A DNA stretch of 64,000 nt from positions 682,001-746,000 of the forward strand of contig NZ_CP100355.1 in assembly GCF_024204665.1 (NCBI RefSeq), given 5' to 3'. Positions 19,122 through 26,888 of the stretch are shown piece after piece; the first letter of the stretch is position 1, and each line of letters begins with the position of its first letter. The stretch comes from Natronosalvus rutilus. GTDB lineage: Archaea > Halobacteriota > Halobacteria > Halobacteriales > Natrialbaceae. Below the pieces are notes generated by a model that had not been told where the DNA came from, ran no database searches, and saw nothing but the letters and a program-made list of their open reading frames with translations. Position numbers and translations under genes: made by a program.

Positions 19122-19511
19122 ATGTCCGACACCACCCCACTCGAGACCGACGGCGCACCGAGCAACGACAATCCCTACTCACAGGGGGTTCTCGCCGGCG
19201 ACACGTGCTACGTCTCCGGCTACGGCCCGGTCGATCCGGATACCGGCGAGGTCGTGAACGGCGACGTCGAAGCCCAGACCGAGCGCGTCCTCGAGAACGT
19301 CGCTGCCGTGGTCGAGGCAGCCGGCGGCGACGGTCTCGCCGACGTCGTCAAGGTGACCGTCTACCTCACCGACCTCGAGGACTACGACCGGGTCAACGAG
19401 GCCTACGGCGCACGGTTCGGCGAAGAACCGCCAGCACGCGTTTGCGTCGAGGTCTCGAGATTACCCGACGACGTTCGAATCGAGATGGACGCGATCGCGT
19501 TTCTGGGGTAG
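19122..19511 (+). CDS. RidA family enamine/imine deaminase
   Basis: 129 residues of the YjgF/YER057c/UK114 family. Conserved features are NDNPYSQGVLAGDTCYVSGYGPVDPDTGE at the N-terminus, the helix ENVAAVVEAAGGDGLADVVKVTVYLTDL, and the arginine-containing ARVCVEVSRLP near 108-118 that binds the carboxylate. RidA proteins hydrolyse reactive enamines released by PLP dehydratases. It lies 20 bases after the aminotransferase, so probably shares its transcript. A threonine-dehydratase-like lyase is encoded in the same island. Confidence 0.9.
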   Translation: MSDTTPLETDGAPSNDNPYSQGVLAGDTCYVSGYGPVDPDTGEVVNGDVEAQTERVLENVAAVVEAAGGDGLADVVKVTVYLTDLEDYDRVNEAYGARFGEEPPARVCVEVSRLPDDVRIEMDAIAFLG

Positions 19512-19656
19512 TTGGGCAGTCGGGCAGTCGGATCAGTTTGCGTCCTCACGGGGGGACGATGGTCGGGGTCGGTCCGCGACTTCGTAGAGGTGCGGTCCGG
19601 TCGATCGGTTCACCGCCGCCTCGACACAGAAACAGGGTGTCACCTGTTACCCATAG

Positions 19657-19664
19657 TTAAATAT
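19657..19664 (+). promoter_or_regulatory. TATA box of the first M20 gene
   Basis: TTAAATAT lies 25-32 bases upstream of ATG 19689, giving this gene its own leaderless promoter despite the same-strand ridA gene upstream. Confidence 0.6.
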
Positions 19665-19688
19665 CCGCCAGTCCTATCAGCACCAGGT

Positions 19689-20969
19689 ATGCCCTACGAC
19701 GCACACACGAGCGTGGCCGACCTCCGTCGGGCGTTTCACCGGCATCCGGAACCCGGCTGGCGCGAGTTCCGGACGACCGCCCGCGTCGTCGAGGAACTCG
19801 AGTCCCTCGACGTCGACGACATCGCAATCGGACGAGAGGCGCTCGCACCCGACAAACGGATGGCCGTCCCGTCGGCCGCCGAGCTCGAGCCCTGGCTCGA
19901 GCAGGCCCGTGGGGCTGGCGTCCGATCCGACCTCCTCGATCGGATGGAGGGGGGTTACACGGGGGTCGTCGCGGTGCTCGAGCAGGGGCCAGGGCCGACG
20001 GTCGGGCTGCGGGTTGACCTCGACGGCATCTCGATGGCGGAGTCGAGCGACGACGACCACCGGCCGACTGCCGAGGGGTTCCAATCGGAACACGAGGGCT
20101 ACATGCACGCCTGCGGCCACGACGCCCACATCGCGATCGCCCTGGGGACGATCGACGCGGTACGGAACAGCGACTTTTCGGGGACGCTGAAGGTGTTCTT
20201 CCAGCCGGCCGAGGAAATCTCGGGCGGCGGGAAGGCGATGGCTGAGGGCGGGTACGCCGACGACCTCGAGTACCTGTTCGCGCTCCACATTGGCCTCGAC
20301 CACCCGACAGGGGAAATCGTCGCGGGCATCGAGAAACCCCTGGCCATGGCCCACCTGACGGCCACGTTCGAGGGGGCGAGCGCCCACGCCGGGAAGGCGC
20401 CAAACGAGGGCGGCAATGCGATGCAGGCGGCGGCGACGGCGATTCAGAACGCCTACGGCATCCCTCGCCACAGCGACGGGATGACCCGCGTGAACGTCGG
20501 CCGAATCAAGGGTGGCACCGCGAGCAACGTCATCGCCGAGGAGATCACGATCGAGGCGGAGGTCCGCGGCGAGACTACGGGGCTGATGGAGTACATGCGA
20601 ACGGAACTCGAGCGCGTCTGCTACGCAGCCGCGGAGATGCACGACTGCGACGTAACCCCGCGAGTCATCAGCGAGTCGCCCCGGGCGGACAGCGACCCTG
20701 CACTGCGCGAACTCGTCGGCTCGGTCGCGCGGAACGTCCAGGGGGTTCACCAGGTGACCGAGACGACCGACTTCGGCGTCAGCGAAGACGTCACCTACCT
20801 GATGGAGCGCGTCCAGGCCGGCGGCGGTCTGGCGTCGTACGTCCTCGTTGGGACGGACCACCCGACGAACCACCACACGCCGACGTTCGACGTCGACGAC
20901 GAGAGCCTCGAGATTGGCGTGGCGGTCCTGTCGAATGCGATTCGGGCGTGTTCGAGTCAACGGCCGTAG
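19689..20969 (+). CDS. M20 family amidohydrolase/deacylase, copy 1
   Basis: 426 residues from ATG 19689. It begins LRRAFHRHPEPGWREFRTT. Metal-binding motifs are MHACGHDAH (about 139-147) and the catalytic FFQPAEE. The dimerisation (lid) domain follows (TFEGASAHAGKAPNEGGNA), then the C-terminal metal ligand region (TDHPTNHHTPTFDVDD). It resembles AbgA/N-acyl amino acid amidohydrolases. It is a clear paralogue of the 26885-28192 protein. In this island the likely reaction is removal of acetate from N-acetyl-diaminobutyrate (or its hydroxy form), replacing the bacterial DoeB, which belongs to the AspA/AstE family. The substrate is an inference. Confidence 0.85.
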   Translation: MPYDAHTSVADLRRAFHRHPEPGWREFRTTARVVEELESLDVDDIAIGREALAPDKRMAVPSAAELEPWLEQARGAGVRSDLLDRMEGGYTGVVAVLEQGPGPTVGLRVDLDGISMAESSDDDHRPTAEGFQSEHEGYMHACGHDAHIAIALGTIDAVRNSDFSGTLKVFFQPAEEISGGGKAMAEGGYADDLEYLFALHIGLDHPTGEIVAGIEKPLAMAHLTATFEGASAHAGKAPNEGGNAMQAAATAIQNAYGIPRHSDGMTRVNVGRIKGGTASNVIAEEITIEAEVRGETTGLMEYMRTELERVCYAAAEMHDCDVTPRVISESPRADSDPALRELVGSVARNVQGVHQVTETTDFGVSEDVTYLMERVQAGGGLASYVLVGTDHPTNHHTPTFDVDDESLEIGVAVLSNAIRACSSQRP

Positions 20970-21092
20970 TACGGCCAAGTAGGGCCTGGTGCGGCCAGAT
21001 ACGGCCAGAACCGCGCCCACCTGGACGTCTTCTCGTCTCGTCATGTTCGTTCGATCAGAAGGATTAATCCCCGGGCTCCCTGTGTATTGGTT

Positions 21093-21740
21093 ATGAGCCA
21101 GGACGACGTGCCGGCGTCCCTCCAGACGGCAGCGGACTCGGATCGGCCGCGGGGCATTCTCACCCCCTCCGATCGCGACTTCCTGCTCGGCCGGAAGACC
21201 GACTACACCGATCACTCGAAGAAACAGAAGCGCAATCGGATCCGGCGCCGGGTGCGGAACGCGATTCTCGACTTCAGTATACTCTTTGCCTACATGGAAG
21301 AACGCGACCGCGAGACGGTGTTCGATCCCGACGCCGAGGACCGCGACGCCTACACCCAGGGAATCACCGACGTGCTCGCCTTTCTGCATCTGGGAACGAT
21401 GGGCTATCACACGCCGTTCAAGGACATGCTCTCGGAGGGCGTCGGCAAGGCCGAACAGCGATTGGCCGGATCGAACTACCGAATGGTCAACGTCGAGTTC
21501 AACGTCGAGCCAGTCGGGCAGATCGACGTCGACGCGGTGATCGAGAAACTCGAGAACGAGGAGTTCGCTCAACTCACCGACGAGGAACTTCGCGCGTTCG
21601 TTCGGCTGTTGACGATGTCCGAAGGATTCTCGCCTGAGACGGCCCGCGAGGAGATCAAAGATCGCGTCGACGAGTTCGCCGAGCGAGTGGCCGAGAGTGC
21701 CGAGGCTCGAGAGCGGACGCTCGAGGAACTGACGAACTGA
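21093..21740 (+). CDS. Halobacterial protein of unknown function
   Basis: 215 residues from ATG 21093 (MSQDDVPASLQ). It begins with RPRGILTPSDRDFLLGRKTDYTDHSKKQ and a basic helix NRIRRRVRNAILDFSILF, a pattern I recall from a family found only in Halobacteria. The C-terminal part is helical and acidic, with LTDEELRAFVRLLTMSEG. It may be a regulator, but no recognised DNA-binding domain is evident. It sits between the M20 gene and the transporter. The last codons lie in an 8-bp repeat array that continues beyond the stop. Confidence 0.75.
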   Translation: MSQDDVPASLQTAADSDRPRGILTPSDRDFLLGRKTDYTDHSKKQKRNRIRRRVRNAILDFSILFAYMEERDRETVFDPDAEDRDAYTQGITDVLAFLHLGTMGYHTPFKDMLSEGVGKAEQRLAGSNYRMVNVEFNVEPVGQIDVDAVIEKLENEEFAQLTDEELRAFVRLLTMSEGFSPETAREEIKDRVDEFAERVAESAEARERTLEELTN

Positions 21741-21778
21741 CGAACTGGCGAATTGACGAATTGGCGAACTGACGGCCG
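21731..21778. repeat. 8-bp tandem repeat array across a stop codon
   Basis: Six degenerate 8-base units: GACGAACT, GACGAACT, GGCGAATT, GACGAATT, GGCGAACT, GACGGCCG. The stop codon of the upstream gene (21738-21740) lies in the second unit. Since 8 is not a multiple of 3, gain or loss of units would change the C-terminus. Confidence 0.85.
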
Positions 21779-22007
21779 ACAGCGGCCGCTGGCTAGTCCA
21801 GATCCCACTCTACCCACACCCAATCGACGAACAGTCGCGTATTCGGTTCATTGTTTCTCAGAGCGCTGCTATCTGTGAATAGGCAATTCATGATCTGAGC
21901 AACATTTCTGAGAGACCCGTGGCGAAAACATCCTCGAGTCGAGGGCCGCTCGAGCGACCGTCAAATAAACGCAATCTGTAGATAGTTTACGAGAGTGAGA
22001 AACACTT

Positions 22008-22027
22008 ATTGTTTACGACGTAAATGG
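22008..22027 (+). promoter_or_regulatory. Putative operator: island motif ATTGTTTACGAC, site 2
   Basis: ATTGTTTACGACGTAAATGG contains the palindrome TTTAC-GAC-GTAAA. It closely matches the element upstream of the aminotransferase at 17654-17673. A half-like copy lies 25 bases upstream. Confidence 0.45.
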
Positions 22028-22101
22028 TAGCGGTATGCCAACACGAAGCATGGCAAAATGTGGGTGGAGGCTCAGTCAATCAGTGAGCTGTCGCTCGGTT
22101 C

Positions 22102-22118
22102 GGGGGGGGGGGGGGGGG
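22102..22118 (+). repeat. Homopolymeric 17-G tract before the transporter start
   Basis: Seventeen consecutive G bases end nine bases before ATG 22128. The tract sits where a ribosome binding site would be and ends a 28-codon upstream frame. Such runs are prone to slippage in vivo and to length errors in sequencing. Confidence 0.9.
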
Positions 22119-22127
22119 TGAGTCGGG

Positions 22128-23774
22128 ATGAGTGACGCCGAGAAGGGGGCGGTCGAGACGTTCTTCGAGGAAATCGATCCAGTCGTCTTCGCCTTCGGGG
22201 CGCTGTTGACCGTCGGCGTGATCGCGGCGTTCTTCATCAACCAGAGTGCCGTCACAAAAACGATCAACGACGTTTACAGCTGGGTGGTCGAGTACCTGAA
22301 CTGGGCACTGTTGGTAATCGTGTTCCTGATCGTCCTCTTCCTCTTGTTCCTGATCGTCGGGCCGTGGGGCAAGATCAAGATGGGGGACGAGGATCCGGAG
22401 TACAGCTTCCTGTCGTTCTTCGCGATGTTGTACTCCGCCGGGTTCGCCGCGGGGGTCGTGTTCTGGGGGCCGACCGAAGCGCTATTTTACTACGACAACC
22501 CATCGCCGCTGTTCGGCGTCGAAGGGGGGACGGCCGAGGCGATACCGATCGCGATCCAGCAGACGCTATTCCACTGGGCGCTGCCCCAGTTGGCCGTATT
22601 CACGATCATGGGGCTCGCGATCGGTTACTTCGCGTACAACTACGAGGACGTCCCGTTGCGGGTCTCGTCGGCGTTGACGCCGATTCTCGGGAAGGAGAAT
22701 CTCGACGGCCCGGCCGCGAAGGTCGTCGACATTCTCGCCGTCTTCGCTACGATCGGTGGCGTGGCGACGTCGCTCGGCTTCATCGGGAGCCAGTTCATCG
22801 CCGGCCTCGATTACCAGTGGGGAATCGATCTGGGGAACGTCGGCATCCTCCTCGTGGTGACCACGATGACGCTCCTGTTCACCATCTCGATGGTACTCGG
22901 GGTCGACAGAGGGATCCGCCGGCTGTCGAACTTCAACATGATCCTGTTCGTCGTACTCATGCTCGCGACGTTCATTCTGGGGCCGACGCTGTTCTTGCTC
23001 CTGCTCGGTTCGCAGGCAATGGGCGGCATGATCGCCGACTTCACGTCAATGAGTCTCTACACCGGCACCGGCTCCGAGGACGGGACGGGCTGGATGAACT
23101 CCTGGACCGTCTTCTACTGGGCGTGGGCACTCTCGTGGTCGCCGTTCGCGGGACTGTTCATCGCCCGTATCTCTAAAGGCCGTACCGTCCGCGAAGTCGC
23201 CTTTACCGGGATCGGCGCGACCTCGGCCGCGACTATCCCGTGGTTCACGTTCGTCGGCGGTACCGCGCTGCGATACCACCACACTGGAACGGCAGACTTC
23301 AGCAACGTGATTGCCAACAACACGCCGGAGATCTCGGGCTTCATCCTCTTCGAGGCGTTCCCCCTGGGGACCGTGTTCATGATCGCCTTCATGATCCTGG
23401 TGACGACGTTCTTCATCACCTCGGCGGACTCATCGACGCTCGCCGTCTCGATGATGACGACCGGCGGGAAAGCGAGACCCTCGACGATCAATCGGATTTT
23501 CTGGGGCGTCGTCCTTGGTCTGACCGCCGCAATCCTCATGATCATCGGCGGCAGCGACGGGACGGGCGCGCTTCAGAACGCAGTCATCATCACCGGGGCA
23601 CCGTTCGCGTTCGTCTGTTTCGCCGCGATGCTCTCGCTGATTAAGGACTTCGCGTCGAAGCACGGCCGCGTGTTACTGCAGGACGAGACCGTTCTTATCG
23701 GCTCGAGCAGGAAAACGGAAACTGATTCACCGCCGACCGGTCCCGGAGGGCCCGTCGAATCCGACGACGACTGA
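22128..23774 (+). CDS. BCCT family transporter (betaine/choline/carnitine, compatible solutes)
   Basis: 548 residues with about twelve hydrophobic segments. Diagnostic parts are FLSFFAMLYSAGFAAGVVFWGPTEALFYY (the glycine-rich segment after the second helix), FHWALPQLAVFTIMGLAIGYFAYNY, and the signature YWAWALSWSPFAGLFIARISKGRTVREV (about 325-352), whose tryptophans form the substrate box. BCCT carriers import quaternary amines and ectoines by Na+ or H+ symport. The position inside a solute-degradation island suggests uptake of its substrate (ectoine, hydroxyectoine or betaine). The short C-terminal tail lacks a long osmosensing domain. Confidence 0.93.
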   Translation: MSDAEKGAVETFFEEIDPVVFAFGALLTVGVIAAFFINQSAVTKTINDVYSWVVEYLNWALLVIVFLIVLFLLFLIVGPWGKIKMGDEDPEYSFLSFFAMLYSAGFAAGVVFWGPTEALFYYDNPSPLFGVEGGTAEAIPIAIQQTLFHWALPQLAVFTIMGLAIGYFAYNYEDVPLRVSSALTPILGKENLDGPAAKVVDILAVFATIGGVATSLGFIGSQFIAGLDYQWGIDLGNVGILLVVTTMTLLFTISMVLGVDRGIRRLSNFNMILFVVLMLATFILGPTLFLLLLGSQAMGGMIADFTSMSLYTGTGSEDGTGWMNSWTVFYWAWALSWSPFAGLFIARISKGRTVREVAFTGIGATSAATIPWFTFVGGTALRYHHTGTADFSNVIANNTPEISGFILFEAFPLGTVFMIAFMILVTTFFITSADSSTLAVSMMTTGGKARPSTINRIFWGVVLGLTAAILMIIGGSDGTGALQNAVIITGAPFAFVCFAAMLSLIKDFASKHGRVLLQDETVLIGSSRKTETDSPPTGPGGPVESDDD

Positions 23775-23891
23775 GCTGCCAGCCTCTCCCTACCCCGCTG
23801 GCTGCCATCTCGTTCGGCTCCCGTGTCGATTTTCTCCCACACTATATCGACGGTCGCAGTCATCGACCCGTTCCCTGCCATCCTATAACAA

Positions 23892-23900
23892 GTTTTAATG
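23892..23900 (+). promoter_or_regulatory. TATA box of the second aminotransferase gene
   Basis: GTTTTAATG lies about 24-32 bases before ATG 23924. The adjoining TGTAC-GAG-GTACA palindrome (23899-23911) would overlap the initiation region. Confidence 0.5.
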
Positions 23901-23911
23901 TACGAGGTACA
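23899..23911 (+). promoter_or_regulatory. Palindromic operator candidate TGTAC-GAG-GTACA
   Basis: A perfect 5-bp inverted repeat with a 3-base centre, between the TATA box and the start codon of the aminotransferase. A repressor bound here would block initiation. It has the same arm-spacer-arm form as TTTAC-GAC-GTAAA at 22011-22023. Confidence 0.45.
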
Positions 23912-23923
23912 CATAATCTGTGT

Positions 23924-25285
23924 ATGGATAGGGACACCACGGAACCCGACGCGGACGCGCTTCCGGGCCCGAACGCCCAGCGGTGGGTCGACTTCCATCA
24001 GGCGTACTCCGCGCCCAGCGAGTACTCCCACGACTTCGTCTGGGACATCACGCGCGAGGCCGACGGCCCGTTCGTCACGGACGTCGACGGGAACGTCCTG
24101 CTCGATTTCACCTGCCACATCGGTGCTGCGCCCCTCGGCTACAACAACGAGAAGATCCTCGACAAACTCGAGGCGTTCGACCTCGTCGAGCCGATGAAGA
24201 TCGCCGGCCAGGACCTGTACTTCGGCGCCGGACCGACCCCCGAGGAGTCGGCAGTGCCGGGCTCGAGTCACCTCATGGAGAAGTTGGTCGACATCTCGAG
24301 CCAGTACGGGATGGACACGGTGTTCCTCTCGAACTCCGGCGCGGAGGCGATGGAGAACGCGATGAAGATCACGAACGATCACCGCGCCCCGGCAAAGTAC
24401 GGCGTCGCCTTCGCCGGCAGCTTTCACGGCCGGACCCTGGGGACCCTCTCGATCACAAAGTCCAAGGAGGTCTACACGCGTCACTACCCCCAGATCAGCG
24501 GAATCGAGACGGTACCGTTCTGTGCCGACCGCGGCTGTGACGCCGACAGTTGTGACTGCGGATTCTTCGCTGGCAGCGACTCGCAGTTGCGCCGCCTGCT
24601 CGCGCCCGAAGGCGGCCACATCGACCCCGACGAAATCGCCTTCCTCGCGCTCGAGCCCATCCAGGGCGTCGGCGGTTACCGCTTCCCCAGCGAGGCGTTC
24701 ATGCAGGAGGTCGCGGACGTCACCGACGAGTACGACATCCCGCTGGTCGTCGACGAGATCCAGGCCGGCGTCGGCCGCACCGGCGAGATCTGGGCCTCGG
24801 ATCACTACCCGATCGAACCCGACGTCATCGCGAGCGCGAAGGGGCTTCGCGTGGGTGCGACGATCTCGCGCTCGGAGCTCTTCCCCGACGAGAAGAACCG
24901 GCTTGGCTCGACCTTCGGCGGCGGCGACCTGCTCGGCTCGATGATGGGCGCGTTCACGCTCGAGGCCATCCAGGAGCACGACCTGCTCGCGAACGCCCGC
25001 GAGCGCGGCGAGCAGGCGAAAGAACTCCTGCGCGACGACGCCCCGGAGTACGTCGAGGACGTCCGCGGCAAGGGGCTGATGCTGGCCGTGGAGTTCGACA
25101 CCCCCGATCGCCGGACCGCCGTGGTCGAGGCCGCCCTCGAGCGCGGCCTCCTGACCCTCGGCTGTGGCAAGAAGACGATCCGGCTGCTCCCGCCGCTCGA
25201 CTCGAGCGAGCGTGAGATCGAACTGGGAATCGGCATCTTCCTCGAGGCGATCGAGGCGGTCGGACCGAACGCGAAAGTGGCGTAA
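23924..25285 (+). CDS. Class III aminotransferase with a four-cysteine insert
   Basis: 453 residues. Class III motifs are FLSNSGAEAMENAMKI, SFHGRTLGTLSITKS, the PLP aspartate in LVVDEIQAGVGRTGEIWA, the lysine in IASAKGLRVGATIS, and the C-terminal KTIRLLPPLD. It resembles GABA/lysine-type aminotransferases rather than the first copy. An insert after GIETVPF carries cysteines at about 200, 205, 210 and 212 (CADRGC and CDC), which could bind metal or an Fe-S cluster. Pig GABA aminotransferase also has an Fe-S cluster, but with a different spacing. In context it may use diaminobutyrate or 4-amino acids. Confidence 0.85.
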   Translation: MDRDTTEPDADALPGPNAQRWVDFHQAYSAPSEYSHDFVWDITREADGPFVTDVDGNVLLDFTCHIGAAPLGYNNEKILDKLEAFDLVEPMKIAGQDLYFGAGPTPEESAVPGSSHLMEKLVDISSQYGMDTVFLSNSGAEAMENAMKITNDHRAPAKYGVAFAGSFHGRTLGTLSITKSKEVYTRHYPQISGIETVPFCADRGCDADSCDCGFFAGSDSQLRRLLAPEGGHIDPDEIAFLALEPIQGVGGYRFPSEAFMQEVADVTDEYDIPLVVDEIQAGVGRTGEIWASDHYPIEPDVIASAKGLRVGATISRSELFPDEKNRLGSTFGGGDLLGSMMGAFTLEAIQEHDLLANARERGEQAKELLRDDAPEYVEDVRGKGLMLAVEFDTPDRRTAVVEAALERGLLTLGCGKKTIRLLPPLDSSEREIELGIGIFLEAIEAVGPNAKVA

Positions 25286-25649
25286 TCAGTCTCTGAATCT
25301 AATTCCTGACTCTGCGACTCGAGACTCGGTATTCGGGCTGCTGCACATACTGGTCGGACCGTCCACGTGCGATGGCACGCGATGGGACGTGGTGAGCGAC
25401 TGTACGGAGCGAACGAATCGGCCGGGGAGGACGTGGAATCCCTAGTTGCCAGTGTGAGGACGCACTGCTCCGTCACGACGGCCGTATCGTGCCGTCACCA
25501 CTCCTCGATCGTGGACACTAATTTCCACACCCTCCCCAGCCGATTCGCTCACTCGCTTCGCTCGCTCACTCATCCCTCGCGCCATTCGAACCGCGACAGA
25601 GTCGCGGTTCAGCGCGCCAACAGTGGCTCCAGGGAGCTATTCGAGCGAG
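25286..25649. repeat. Intergenic inverted-repeat element between convergent genes
   Basis: No gene is seen in these 364 bases. An imperfect inverted repeat of about 30 bases pairs 25402-25436 (GAATCGGCCGGGGAGG) with 25521-25553 (CCTCCCCAGCCGATTC), enclosing about 85 bases. A CGCTCACTCGCTTCGCTCGC-type stretch follows, then a perfect 9-bp hairpin AACCGCGAC-AGA-GTCGCGGTT (25589-25609). I recall the first sequences as recurrent in haloarchaeal intergenic DNA, so a MITE- or REP-like origin is likely. The hairpin may also help transcription end between the converging genes. Confidence 0.55.
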
Positions 25650-26888
25650 TTACTCGAGCGAGCGCTCGAGTACCGACACACCCTCGAGGCCGTCTAGCGA
25701 GTCGAGCACGCCCTCGAGGTGCTCCCGTCCGCTGCCCTCGAGGCCCACGGTCACCGGAACCCGATTCGGCTCGTCGACGGAACCGCGTCGTGTGCGCTCG
25801 AGGACGTCCAGTTCGGCGCCCTCGGTCTCGACGGTCTCCGCGACGTCACCAACGGTCGAGGGCCACCCGTCGACGGCCAGTCGCGCCTCGACGTAGCGTC
25901 CGAGTTCGTGGAGGCCGGTCCGCGTCAGTTCGGCGTGTTCGGTGAGGCCGACGTTGCCCCCGGAGACGATCACGCCGACGTGTGCTCCCTCGAGGTCCAC
26001 TGCCGTTTCCTCGGAAATGGCAGCCGCCAGCGGCGTCGCGCCCGCGCTCTCGACAACGGTCTTTGCGCGTTCAGCCAGCAACGCCACCGCGGTGGCGATC
26101 TCTCGGTCGGTGACGCTGACCACGTCGTCGACGACCTCGCGGGCGATCGCGAAGGTGGTCTCCAGCATCCGGGTGTCGGCGATCCCCTCCGCGACGGTGT
26201 CGATGGTCTCGAGTTCCCGAATTTCGCCCGCCTCGAGCGAGGGTTTCGCGTGAGCGGCTCCCTCCGGTTGAACCCCGATCACGCGGGTCACTGGATCGTG
26301 GGCCTTCAGCACCGTCGCGATACCCGAAATCAGCCCGCCGCCGCCGATGGCGACGAGGACGGTGTCGATCTCGGGGTACTGCTCGAGCAACTCGAGGCCG
26401 ATCGTTCCCTGGCCGGCGACAATCTCCTCGTCGTCGAAGGGGTGGACGAACGTCTCGCCGGTCTCGTCTGCTCGCTCGAGAGCGTACTCGTACGATCGCT
26501 CGTAGATGTCGCCCTCGACGACCACCTCGGCTCCGTAGCCGCGCGTGGCCTCGATCTTCGCCGCGGGGGTCACCTCGGGGACGACGATGGTCGTCTCGAT
26601 GCCGAGCAACTGGCCGGCTAGAGCCACGCCCTGGGCGTGATTTCCCGCACTCGAGGAGACGACCCCCGCTTCTCGCTCCGCGCCGGAGAGCTGGGTCATC
26701 TCGTTGTACGCTCCGCGAATCTTGAACGAGCCCGTTCGCTGGGCGTTCTCGAGTTTGAGCCCGACCGACGCCGCGCCGCTCATCTCGGCGAAGGTGCGCG
26801 ACGTATCCAGCGGTGTGCGGTGGACGACGTCGTTGATACGCTCCTGGGCTGCTTCGACGTCCTCGAGGGTAACGCGGCTGTCGCTCAT
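25650..26888 (-). CDS. Threonine-dehydratase-like PLP lyase with C-terminal ACT-like domain
   Basis: 412 residues of PLP fold type II. The lysine motif is GSFKIRGAYNEM (about 52-63), the substrate loop SSSAGNHAQGVA, and the phosphate-binding glycine loop IGGGGLISGIA. The last 90 residues look like an ACT domain (VPVTVGLEGSGREHLEGVLD). This is the form of biodegradative or biosynthetic threonine ammonia-lyase. In bacterial hydroxyectoine gene clusters a homologue (EutB) is present, so here it may dehydrate a 3-hydroxy-diamino acid. Ordinary threonine deamination is the conservative call. Its ATG overlaps the stop of the upstream M20 gene, so the two are co-translated. Confidence 0.85.
   Translation of the reverse strand: MSDSRVTLEDVEAAQERINDVVHRTPLDTSRTFAEMSGAASVGLKLENAQRTGSFKIRGAYNEMTQLSGAEREAGVVSSSAGNHAQGVALAGQLLGIETTIVVPEVTPAAKIEATRGYGAEVVVEGDIYERSYEYALERADETGETFVHPFDDEEIVAGQGTIGLELLEQYPEIDTVLVAIGGGGLISGIATVLKAHDPVTRVIGVQPEGAAHAKPSLEAGEIRELETIDTVAEGIADTRMLETTFAIAREVVDDVVSVTDREIATAVALLAERAKTVVESAGATPLAAAISEETAVDLEGAHVGVIVSGGNVGLTEHAELTRTGLHELGRYVEARLAVDGWPSTVGDVAETVETEGAELDVLERTRRGSVDEPNRVPVTVGLEGSGREHLEGVLDSLDGLEGVSVLERSLE

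Larger units (their letters stand above)
21741..22127 (+). promoter_or_regulatory. 387-base non-coding leader upstream of the BCCT transporter
   Basis: No gene is seen here. The second half is AT-rich and contains two operator-like sequences (TAGTTTACGAGAGTGAG near 21983 and the motif at 22008-22027). A small upstream frame of 28 codons runs from ATG 22035 through the G tract to TGA 22119-22121. The 17-G run follows at 22102-22118. Confidence 0.5.

Noticed and set aside
19677-21572. A 631-residue reverse-strand frame
   Set aside because: It is the antisense of the M20 gene and its neighbour; the composition is that of a shadow frame in GC-rich DNA with no motifs.
22035-22121. The 28-codon frame before the BCCT gene as a protein gene
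   Set aside because: It has a non-acidic, polyglycine-ending product and more likely acts, if at all, as an upstream frame in the leader.
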